Source: a virus
Virus record (IMG/VR): IMGVR_UViG_3300035698_020555
Span: 1 to 45,836 of that record
Length of the DNA stretch: 45,836 nt
Direction: 5' to 3' (one strand)
The stretch's first letter is position 1. Every line of letters begins with the position of its first letter. Under the pieces are notes generated by a model, which saw only the letters and a list, made by a program, of their open reading frames with translations, was not told where the DNA came from and did no database searches. The translations under genes were made by a program, and so were the position numbers. Of this stretch, positions 24,429-31,209 are shown piece after piece.

Positions 24429-24734
24429 ATGGAAAATAACAGTGGTGGAAAGCCTGTTCTTCATGAGGAACAATTAAATGCGTGTATTGAGTTTCTAAAA
24501 AAGTGTAATAATGGAAGGTTTATAGCCATTATGCAGTTAATACTTGATGGGCGTTTCCGGGATGAAGAGGATGTATTTATACTTTTTACTGAGGCGAATA
24601 AAAAAAATATACTTATTTCTAACGGCATGTATACAAAGATCATAGGTGCTTTGTATATGTTATTACAACGATTTTCTCAAGCTAAAATAGACCAAGATTC
24701 AGCTACGGATAAAATAACTAATATGGAGGAATGA
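24429..24734 (+). CDS. Paralogue family D, member 2
   Basis: ATG 24429 follows AGAGGAATGAATAAT; an ATG at 24420 is also in frame. About 101 aa, matching 23750-24061 in its central GRFRDEEDVFILF. Ends in TNMEE from the shared junction. Confidence 0.6.
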   Translation: MENNSGGKPVLHEEQLNACIEFLKKCNNGRFIAIMQLILDGRFRDEEDVFILFTEANKKNILISNGMYTKIIGALYMLLQRFSQAKIDQDSATDKITNMEE

Positions 24735-24739
24735 TGATT

Positions 24740-25432
24740 ATGGAAAACAATATGATTAATGGATTAGAGAATTATGAAGAGAAGAGACGCGCACCGTACA
24801 TAAAAATTGTTAATGGTACGTCCGTTAATGAGCTTGGCCTGCCCGGCGGGACGATAATAAATTCAGCGGATGCGGATGTGCTTGCAGAGCCCGGAAAAGC
24901 ATTTGAATGTATCCCCATATTCTACCTCCGCACATGGTCATTATGGGAGGATAGGAAATTAGTTAAAAAATCAATTGATGGCATCATTTGGTCAGATGGT
25001 ACGCCTGTTCGTGATGAGGAAAAGAATTGGTGTAATGGTATGCCACCAATCGCTACCTTTGCGCATGAAATAGTGGTGCTGCCTGTATCCAAAATAGGCA
25101 CCAATGAAACCATGTTACTAACCTTATCTAAGATGAACCAAAAGAATGGGGATGCCCTCATAGGCGCACTCAAGAATTATGCTATTAAAGAAAAGGCATC
25201 AGGCCTCTATGAAATGGTGATTAGCTTGACCACTGAGCTAAAGAAGAATGATAAAGGTTCTTGGTTTGATTTTAAAGAAATGGGCCTTGACTCTATCAAG
25301 GGGAAATTGGATAAGAAACACTTAGACTCACTAAACGCGCTCTATGTTAGAGCCAAAGAAACCACTGCAATGTTAACCGAGGCACGCAACTCAGTTGAAC
25401 AGATAGAGGCACCCAAAGACGCTGAGTTTTAA
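24740..25432 (+). CDS. Uncharacterised phage protein next to primase-helicase
   Basis: ATG 24740 follows GGAGG with 10-base spacing. The product is about 230 aa. PGKAFECIPIFYLRTWSLWE and a C-terminal helix (ALYVRAKETTAMLTEA) resemble a family of phage proteins lying beside replication genes; a single-strand-binding function is possible but not shown by a motif. The beta-rich middle (MPPIATFAHEIVVLPV) fits an OB-like fold loosely. Confidence 0.55.
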   Translation: MENNMINGLENYEEKRRAPYIKIVNGTSVNELGLPGGTIINSADADVLAEPGKAFECIPIFYLRTWSLWEDRKLVKKSIDGIIWSDGTPVRDEEKNWCNGMPPIATFAHEIVVLPVSKIGTNETMLLTLSKMNQKNGDALIGALKNYAIKEKASGLYEMVISLTTELKKNDKGSWFDFKEMGLDSIKGKLDKKHLDSLNALYVRAKETTAMLTEARNSVEQIEAPKDAEF

Positions 25433-25434
25433 AA

Positions 25435-25632
25435 GTGTCTTTAATTGCCACAATAGATGGGATTTACCTAAATATCCGGGAAATGGACACCGAAGATGGG
25501 GTTTTATACTATATTGAAATCCGTTCTAGCGATTTATTGTACGTGGATTTATGCAGTATTGGCTTTTATGATACAGAGAAGGCTGCAGGGTTCCATCGGG
25601 ATTTCGAGTATCTAATAAAAAAATATCAATAG
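25435..25632 (+). CDS. Hypothetical protein, 65 aa
   Basis: GTG start two bases after the previous stop, with no strong ribosome-binding site, so likely coupled. Beta-rich small protein; no family recognised. Confidence 0.45.
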   Translation: MSLIATIDGIYLNIREMDTEDGVLYYIEIRSSDLLYVDLCSIGFYDTEKAAGFHRDFEYLIKKYQ

Positions 25633-25664
25633 TAAAAATAGGTGTTAAAGGAGGGCATAGCTAT

Positions 25665-28600
25665 ATGGACTATCAGAAATTCTATTCTGAGCATGTGAGC
25701 TGGAGCCGTATTGATTCGAACCGAGAGGCGCATTGCCTATGCCCATTCCATGAGGATACCAAGTCATCATTGCATGTGAATATGGAGCACGGTGCTTGGA
25801 ATTGTAAGGCGTGCGGGTTTGGCGGGGGGCCTGCACAGTTTCTTGCGCGGCTGAAAAATATGCCGCTTGCAATGGCGTATAGTAAAGTGAATGAGTTTGA
25901 GGTGATTGATAGGGGCTTGGTAGAAGACATTACCCCCTACCATAATCGCTTGCTTAACGATAAAGAGGCACTCACCTACCTAGATGCTAAACGGGGTATC
26001 ACGCTTGAGACGGTTAAGCTGCTAAATATTGGCTATGACGGAAATAGATTTTGGATTCCCATATACAATACCGATAGGCTCATTATTAATATTAGAAAAC
26101 ATAAATTCGGTGCAGGTGAGCATGAACCGAAAACCATATCCATTAAAGGGGCCGGGCGTTGCCAAATCTATAATCTAATCCAAAAGGAAAGTGAGCCTGT
26201 ATACATCCTTGAAGGTGAGGCGGATACGATTCTCGCATACCAATATGGCCTGAATGCCCTTTGCTTTACAGGAGGGGCCAACGCCCTTTATAAAGGCGAT
26301 CTATCGATGCTAACGGATAAAGACGTTATCATTTGCTTTGATATTGATTCAGCGGGCTTACGTGGGGCTTTGAAATTGGCTACGCACCTAGATGGAGCCG
26401 TTAAATCCATTTCGATCCTTACATTGCCGCCAGATGGCTTACCTAAAAATGGGGATTTTACCGATTATATGCTAGCCCACCCCATAAAGGAGTTTAGGGC
26501 ATTAGAAATAGAGGCGTACCAAAGGTGCTTGGATATTGATGAACTGCTATACGTAACGGAGGAGAATAAATTTTATTCTACAAAGGCTATAGTTACATCC
26601 GTAACCAATACGTTCAGGGTGCCTAAACGGATGCTGTTCGGATGTAATACAGGGCTTAGGGTGCAAAAGGCATGCGCTAGATGCCCTCTGAATCTTAAAG
26701 ATAAACTTGATTTTACATTGCAATCAGATTCGTTTTTCTTGTTGCAGTTTATGGGGTGTAATGAAGATCAAACCTACCAAAAAATACTTAAATTCGCTGG
26801 CTTTGGCCCACGCTTCGGGTGTTCGCATTTCAAAATGGAGGTCAGCTCCTCTACCTATATCCAAGAAGTGCTACTTGTTAAGCCCGTTAGCTTGCATACA
26901 AAAACCTCGCAAAAGTTCGTTTATCCCGTAGGCTATGTAATTGACCATCCAGATGTAATAGGAGGGAAACACTATGCCATGGAGGCATGCGCTACTACCA
27001 TCCCGAAAAACTCTAAGGCCGGCCTGTTAATCACTGAGCTAGAACTTATGAAGGATGATATTGCTAATTTTGCCCTATCTGAGGAGGCCAAGCATATACT
27101 TGCTAAAGAGGTCGCCTTTGAATATATAGAGGATATGGTAAAAAAACGGAAAGAACGCACATTAATATATGAACAAATAACTACAATTGAACATAGAGCG
27201 TTGCTATTTGAGGCCGTGGATCTTGTCTATATGTCAGTGCCCTTCTTCAATTTTAGGGGTAGAGAGATTAAAGGTATCCTCAATTGCCTTATATTTGGGG
27301 ATACGCGTTGCTTAGAAAAAAGCCAATTGATTTATGACCCTATAAAAAAACAACAGCTTCCTGTATCTAACATAAAATCAGATTTCTATGTATATGCGTG
27401 GGATGGTTCTAAAAAGGTTATTGCAAAAGCGCATAAGCCCTTTAAAAAGGATATGGGAAGGATGGTTAAACTAACATTTAAAAATGGGGATTCTTTACGC
27501 GTCTCAGATACGCATTTGATTTTGGATTCTTCCTTAACGTATCTGCCCGTTTCTCAACTCCAATGCGGAGATTCTGTTTACCAGCTTCCGTCCATTTTGG
27601 GGTTTTCCCTTTCAATTCTTCTTTCAAATGTGACGCATTTGTTTCGTAGAGTTTCAAATTTCCTATCCTATTATCAGTCTGTATTCCATTTATATGGTGT
27701 ACAACTTCATTCTTTTTTAAATAGCGTCCTATTTTTTTCTCCATTACTAGCCGATGTTCCAATACATACGTTTTATGGCGTGCAAAAGGATGGGCAGGGA
27801 AATAAATTAAAATATACCCATTTTTATCCAGCAAACGCCCCCCCTTCCATGAAGGATGGTTTTCACCTTTTGGATACGGTGAAACAGTCGACTTTATATT
27901 ATGGCGTTTACAAAGCCTTGAAATATGCTGGTAGCAACAGTTTAGCTCTTTTGAAACCCAGCGTTGCGTTTTGTTTTCAACTTCTATCCAAAGGCGTATC
28001 TGTTCTATGGGCCAATGTGTTTTTATTTTTGTCCGCACTTAATATCTCCAATCATAGAATTGAAACTATAGAAGAGCTAGGAATAGGCGTCAAATGGGAT
28101 TTTGAAGTGCCTATATATCACAATTATATTATTGGAAAAACAGTCCACCACAATAGTGGCAAAACCGTGGCTGTGGATGGGATTATGAACTATATAGGGC
28201 TAGGTGATATGTCTAGCGGTGAAAATTGCTCTTTTGCAGGGCTTGTCGGAGGTGTGCATAAAATGCCGTCCGGGGAATGGGGGCTAGAATGGAAAAAGAT
28301 ACCCCTAAACGATGGCAGGATTGTTAAAATAGATGAATTTCATGAGATGAACGTTGCTGATATACGGAAAATGTCAGAAATGATCTCTACGGGCATTGCA
28401 CGTATCGATAAAGTGAAGTCCGGTACTGCTCTAGCACGTACCCGGCTGATTTTGCTTGCTAATTGTAGGAATGGGAAAACGTTAGGGGATTATAATTTCG
28501 GGGTGGAGGCTATACCTGATATTATGGGCGGGGCTACAGAGGATATATCACGATTGGATATTACCGTGGCAATTAAATCAGATATTAAATTGCAGTTTGT

Positions 28601-29273
28601 AGAGGATAAAGAGCGGGTATTAGAAATACCCCCTTACTTAAGAGCAGATATACTACGCCAACATGTGCTATGGGCGTGGACGCGGAAGCCCGAACATGTC
28701 TTGTTTAGTGAAACCGCTGAACGCCTCATTTATGAGCTGGCAACAGAGCAGGCAGATAAATATACCAAAGCGATTCCCCTTGTAACAGAATCAGAGCAGC
28801 CCTTTACCCTAGCTAAAATTGCAGTGGCCGCGGCATGCCTGTTCTTTAGTACAGATAAAACGTTTGAAAAAGTTGTTGTACAGCCTAACCATGTACTCTA
28901 CGCTTCCGCATTCATGGAACGCTGCTATAGCTGCCAAAATATGAATTATGACCAATATAGTGAACGAGATGCCCGCAACTCTGAGCTTAATTTCAAATAT
29001 ATAGATAGGATCCCTTGGTCAATTGAAGCACTTGAATGGCTAGAAGAAGCAGCGCATGGGATTAGTAGAAATGATATAGGGGATATGTTTAATATCGACT
29101 TCCAACGCATAGGAAAGGTGCTACGGGATTTGAAATCAGCACGTATTATTAAGAAAAATGCGAATAGCTATATTAGCGTCACTTCCCAATTTAAGATGTA
29201 TTTGAAACATAATAGAAATTATATCCTTTCTCTATGTGAGAAAGAGGAGGCTTCTAATAATGACGACTTCTAA
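25665..29273 (+). CDS. Primase-MCM-type helicase fusion containing an intein
   Basis: A 1202-aa precursor behind AAAGGAGGG, about 920 aa after splicing. Residues 23-52: CHC2 zinc finger (C26, H29, C47, C50) of DnaG-type primases. Residues 178-245: TOPRIM domain, E183 in LEGEAD, D226 and D228 in FDIDSAG. Residues about 320-480: an OB-like region with C..CARC and YIQEVLL, as in MCM N-terminal domains. The AAA+ module has Walker A GDTR|SGKT (split by the intein), GLVGGVHKMPSGEWGLEW, Walker B VKIDEFHEM (D890, E891) and sensor 1 LILLANC (N933), the MCM order. A winged helix ends the protein. It should prime and unwind DNA at the fork. Confidence 0.85.
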   Translation: MDYQKFYSEHVSWSRIDSNREAHCLCPFHEDTKSSLHVNMEHGAWNCKACGFGGGPAQFLARLKNMPLAMAYSKVNEFEVIDRGLVEDITPYHNRLLNDKEALTYLDAKRGITLETVKLLNIGYDGNRFWIPIYNTDRLIINIRKHKFGAGEHEPKTISIKGAGRCQIYNLIQKESEPVYILEGEADTILAYQYGLNALCFTGGANALYKGDLSMLTDKDVIICFDIDSAGLRGALKLATHLDGAVKSISILTLPPDGLPKNGDFTDYMLAHPIKEFRALEIEAYQRCLDIDELLYVTEENKFYSTKAIVTSVTNTFRVPKRMLFGCNTGLRVQKACARCPLNLKDKLDFTLQSDSFFLLQFMGCNEDQTYQKILKFAGFGPRFGCSHFKMEVSSSTYIQEVLLVKPVSLHTKTSQKFVYPVGYVIDHPDVIGGKHYAMEACATTIPKNSKAGLLITELELMKDDIANFALSEEAKHILAKEVAFEYIEDMVKKRKERTLIYEQITTIEHRALLFEAVDLVYMSVPFFNFRGREIKGILNCLIFGDTRCLEKSQLIYDPIKKQQLPVSNIKSDFYVYAWDGSKKVIAKAHKPFKKDMGRMVKLTFKNGDSLRVSDTHLILDSSLTYLPVSQLQCGDSVYQLPSILGFSLSILLSNVTHLFRRVSNFLSYYQSVFHLYGVQLHSFLNSVLFFSPLLADVPIHTFYGVQKDGQGNKLKYTHFYPANAPPSMKDGFHLLDTVKQSTLYYGVYKALKYAGSNSLALLKPSVAFCFQLLSKGVSVLWANVFLFLSALNISNHRIETIEELGIGVKWDFEVPIYHNYIIGKTVHHNSGKTVAVDGIMNYIGLGDMSSGENCSFAGLVGGVHKMPSGEWGLEWKKIPLNDGRIVKIDEFHEMNVADIRKMSEMISTGIARIDKVKSGTALARTRLILLANCRNGKTLGDYNFGVEAIPDIMGGATEDISRLDITVAIKSDIKLQFVEDKERVLEIPPYLRADILRQHVLWAWTRKPEHVLFSETAERLIYELATEQADKYTKAIPLVTESEQPFTLAKIAVAAACLFFSTDKTFEKVVVQPNHVLYASAFMERCYSCQNMNYDQYSERDARNSELNFKYIDRIPWSIEALEWLEEAAHGISRNDIGDMFNIDFQRIGKVLRDLKSARIIKKNANSYISVTSQFKMYLKHNRNYILSLCEKEEASNNDDF
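27309..28154 (+). mobile_element. Intein in the Walker A motif of the primase-helicase
   Basis: Residues 549-830 (282 aa). The first residue is Cys549 (CLEKSQLIYDP, block A). Block B is around RVSDTHLILDS and block F is KWDFEVPIYHNYIIG. The end is VHHN with Ser831 as the first downstream extein residue. Removal joins GDTR to SGKT and restores the P-loop. Class 1 features (C1, HN, S+1) are all present. The stretch between blocks B and F is hydrophobic and without a nuclease motif in this frame, because it is the reverse reading of an HNH gene. Confidence 0.9.
27478..28038 (-). CDS. HNH homing endonuclease encoded antisense within the intein
   Basis: A 186-aa protein on the minus strand. GTG start at 28038 with GGAG 7 bases upstream. 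WPIEQIRLWIEVENKTQRWV is a helix-turn-helix; NGYILIYFPAHPF, then VLEHRLVMEKKIGRYL and EVVHHINGIQTDNRIGNLK form the HNH core with the catalytic HH and the N/D residues. It runs antisense to the open intein frame. Its last 12 codons are antisense to block B of the intein. Its third codon positions face second positions of the sense codons. It should cut an intein-free helicase gene, driving homing. Confidence 0.85.
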   Translation of the reverse strand: MRTKIKTHWPIEQIRLWIEVENKTQRWVSKELNCCYQHISRLCKRHNIKSTVSPYPKGENHPSWKGGRLLDKNGYILIYFPAHPFARHKTYVLEHRLVMEKKIGRYLKKNEVVHHINGIQTDNRIGNLKLYETNASHLKEELKGKTPKWTEAGKQNLRIGVEKRADTLRKNPKSNAYLRRVKNPHF

Positions 29274-29670
29274 AGCCTATAACAAACGATATTGGGAAGC
29301 GAATAAAGAAAAGATTAAGGATGCTAGGAAAAGACGGTTGTTGAAGCTGGAGGGGGAGGCGTTGACCGAGGAGAGAATAAAACGCTATAAACAGAATAGG
29401 CGATATTATTTGAAGACCGCAGTTAAGCTAAGAGATAAAAGGAATACAACTGCTAAGAAATATTATCGGGATAATAAAGATATACTGAAAAAGAAAAGGG
29501 CAAAATGGTTGCATGAAATGAGGATGCTGGAGCTACAAAGCTTAAAAGAAATGCGGGAAGCAAGAGAAGCAGAACAAAAAAAACAGCGCGAAGCGATAGA
29601 AAAACGATTCCCAGCGGTAAAAGAATTCCACGAGGCGTGGAACAACACTTTTCCAAATTCCCAGTATTAG
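29260..29670 (+). CDS. Lys/Arg-rich coiled-coil protein
   Basis: ATG 29260 follows GAGGAGG, inside the end of the helicase gene. About 136 aa, with YNKRYWEANKEKIKDARKRR and RYKQNRRYYLK repeats like the basic N-terminal regions of phage HNH nucleases, but no HNH core follows. It may be a DNA-binding protein or a truncated nuclease. It lies immediately before the origin-like element. Confidence 0.6.
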   Translation: MTTSKAYNKRYWEANKEKIKDARKRRLLKLEGEALTEERIKRYKQNRRYYLKTAVKLRDKRNTTAKKYYRDNKDILKKKRAKWLHEMRMLELQSLKEMREAREAEQKKQREAIEKRFPAVKEFHEAWNNTFPNSQY

Positions 29671-29690
29671 ACATCCTCTAAACCTCTTAT

Positions 29691-29881
29691 AAAAACCTTG
29701 ACTACTTATAAATCCACACACTTGCCCAAAATCCTTCTATACTGGGAAGAGTATATATAGATATATATAATTATATTTCTTTCTATGTGTATAGAGAGTA
29801 GTGTAAGTGTGTGGATTTATAAGTAGTCAAGGTTTTTTTGAGGTGGAAAAGTTATCCACATGTTATCCACAGGGTGTTGAT
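29691..29881. other. Origin-like element: 33-bp inverted repeat, AT-rich core, DnaA boxes
   Basis: The 320-base gap 29671-29990 holds no gene. Two perfect 33-base arms (29691-29723 and 29805-29837) are exact complements and enclose 81 bases that are almost entirely A/T (29724-29804). Just to the right are two perfect DnaA boxes TTATCCACA (29852-29860, 29863-29871) and a near match on the other strand, TGTTGATAA (about 29875). This is the arrangement of a DnaA-dependent origin with an unwinding element. The right arm ends in a T7 run, so a terminator-like role is also possible. Confidence 0.65.
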
Positions 29882-29955
29882 AACTTTTTTGGGCTTTTTT
29901 CCAATGTCGCATAATCACATAATATTTAGGTGTTTTGTAAACATAGATAGTTTTT

Positions 29956-29984
29956 CTTAGAGGCTTCCTACTGCATGCTATAAT
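29956..29984 (+). promoter_or_regulatory. Promoter with near-leaderless start
   Basis: TATAAT at 29979-29984 is 6 bases before the ATG at 29991, with no ribosome-binding site in between. A weak -35 (CTTAGA, 29956-29961) is 17 bases away. The mRNA would begin at or next to the start codon. Confidence 0.45.
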
Positions 29985-29990
29985 AGTGGC

Positions 29991-30395
29991 ATGGTACAAC
30001 CACAACGGCTCTGGAATGATAAGCTTAGAAAATATGAAGAAATCACACCCCTTAGAGAAATGGTATCCCCTAGCATCACCGATGCAACATGGGCTTTTCA
30101 AAAACCGAAACAAATAAAAGGGCGTACCGTAGCAATTAATATGATATTTGATGTGCTATTAGAGACCCGAAACGCAGAACGCTTTAAATATGACCTACAA
30201 GAAGCGTTTAATGATAACCCTTTAGATTACTACGAACGCTTTGTTAAATACTTACAACCCCGTGAATTTGTTCTTGATATTAATAGCCAGCATGTGGAGG
30301 CCCGTATCGATTTGACTAAATTAAGTGATTCCGACCTCTCCAAGTTAGAAAATTTGCTTGATAAGGCGGAAACGCAAGACGCAATAGACGTTTAG
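29991..30395 (+). CDS. Probable small terminase-like or packaging accessory protein
   Basis: A 134-aa protein. FKYDLQEAFNDNPLDYYERF and the closing TKLSDSDLSKLENLL resemble short phage proteins encoded before large terminases, which often act as small subunits. The call rests on that pattern and on position at the head of the packaging genes. There is no ribosome-binding site; see the promoter entry. Confidence 0.45.
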   Translation: MVQPQRLWNDKLRKYEEITPLREMVSPSITDATWAFQKPKQIKGRTVAINMIFDVLLETRNAERFKYDLQEAFNDNPLDYYERFVKYLQPREFVLDINSQHVEARIDLTKLSDSDLSKLENLLDKAETQDAIDV

Positions 30396-30408
30396 AAAGG
30401 AGAAATAT

Positions 30409-30558
30409 ATGGAGGAGCTGACATTTAGCTTGAAGGAGGTAGAGTTTTTAATTAATCGGCTTAAGCTAGCAGTAGATATGGAATACCAAGCCTTCTTACA
30501 ATTAAAGGAAACTAAAGAGGATGCTAAAAATGCCTACACCAAAACTGTTGTGTGGTAA
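30409..30558 (+). CDS. Hypothetical protein, 49 aa
   Basis: Behind AGAAAGGAG. Helical, with LKEVEFLINRLKLAVDMEYQ. The end overlaps the start of the first methyltransferase fragment by 29 bases in another frame. Confidence 0.5.
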   Translation: MEELTFSLKEVEFLINRLKLAVDMEYQAFLQLKETKEDAKNAYTKTVVW

Positions 30559-30682
30559 TAACTTAGATGTGCTTGCTGGCTTTGATGCGGATTCCATTGA
30601 TACAATAATAACAGATCCGCCTACACGTAGTAGGGTACAATATAGGGGGGGGTATAGAAGAAAAAAGAAAAATAGATCGTGA
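30530..30682 (+). pseudogene. DNA methyltransferase N-terminal fragment (first copy)
   Basis: A 50-aa frame that begins as a beta-class DNA methyltransferase (LLCGNNLDVLAGF, DTIITDPP) and then diverges at the catalytic DPPY motif (TDPPTRSRV). It stops at 30682 after a G8 run (30645-30652). The second N-terminal copy and the rest of the enzyme lie beyond the HNH gene. Confidence 0.75.
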
Positions 30683-30692
30683 ACGAAAACAG

Positions 30693-31130
30693 TTGGGGAG
30701 AAGGTTAAATAGCCCTTATTCTATTAGGGTACGGGAAGCAAAGCGAACCCCAGAAAAAAAGGAAAGAAGGAAAGAGTTAAGGCAACGGCCTGAACAAAAA
30801 GAAAAAGAGAAGGTGTATGCACGAGAATATAGGAAAAGAAGTGAGGTAAAGTATAAAAGCCAAGCGAGGGATAAAGCAAAGAGAGCTTTGGCGTCAGGAA
30901 GGTTAAAGCGTCCGGGGCAGTGTTTTTTATGTGGCAAGTTGGATACCCCTTTAAAAGATGGCAGATCCGGACTTAGAATGGATCATTATAGAGGGTATGA
31001 TTTCCCCTTAGAGGTAAGGTTTGTTTGTATTGATTGTGACGCAAAGCAAGAAAGGGACAGAGGAAATACAACAGCCCTTTATAAGGAGGTGATGGATAAT
31101 GGGGAAAACAAAACTATATCTCGGAGATAA
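30693..31130 (+). CDS. HNH-like endonuclease inserted in the methyltransferase gene
   Basis: A 145-aa frame from TTG 30693; the same frame is open upstream into the G8 run (IEEKRKIDRERKQ), so the true start may be upstream or by frameshift. The N-terminal half is basic and helical (REYRKRSEVKYKSQARDKAK). The C-terminal half has a zinc pair CFLCGK, a RMDHYRGYDFPLEV core and VCIDCD. The usual final CH is CD here, so catalytic power is uncertain. It sits between two copies of the methyltransferase 5' end, a homing-type insertion. Confidence 0.65.
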   Translation: MGRRLNSPYSIRVREAKRTPEKKERRKELRQRPEQKEKEKVYAREYRKRSEVKYKSQARDKAKRALASGRLKRPGQCFLCGKLDTPLKDGRSGLRMDHYRGYDFPLEVRFVCIDCDAKQERDRGNTTALYKEVMDNGENKTISRR

Positions 31131-31197
31131 TTTGTCCGTATTAAATGAAATGGAATCTAATTCTATCGATACAATAATTACGGATCCCCCTTATTAA
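31099..31197 (+). pseudogene. DNA methyltransferase N-terminal fragment (second copy)
   Basis: ATG 31099 follows AAGGAGG. 32 aa ending SIDTIITDPPY, then TAA at 31195-31197. Without that one codon the frame would run on into the rest of the enzyme (GLSFMNKSWDYD). The sequence differs from the first copy in most codons, with GATACAATAAT in common, so it is not a fresh duplication. Confidence 0.75.
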
Positions 31198-31209
31198 GGT
31201 TTATCGTTC

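Noticed and set aside
29691-29837. Inverted repeat as insertion-sequence ends
   Set aside because: The core is 81 bases with no transposase, and no target-site duplication is visible.
31195-31197. TAA reassigned to an amino acid in this phage
   Set aside because: Many clear genes in the window end in TAA at the expected place, so reassignment is not supported; a local stop is the simpler reading.
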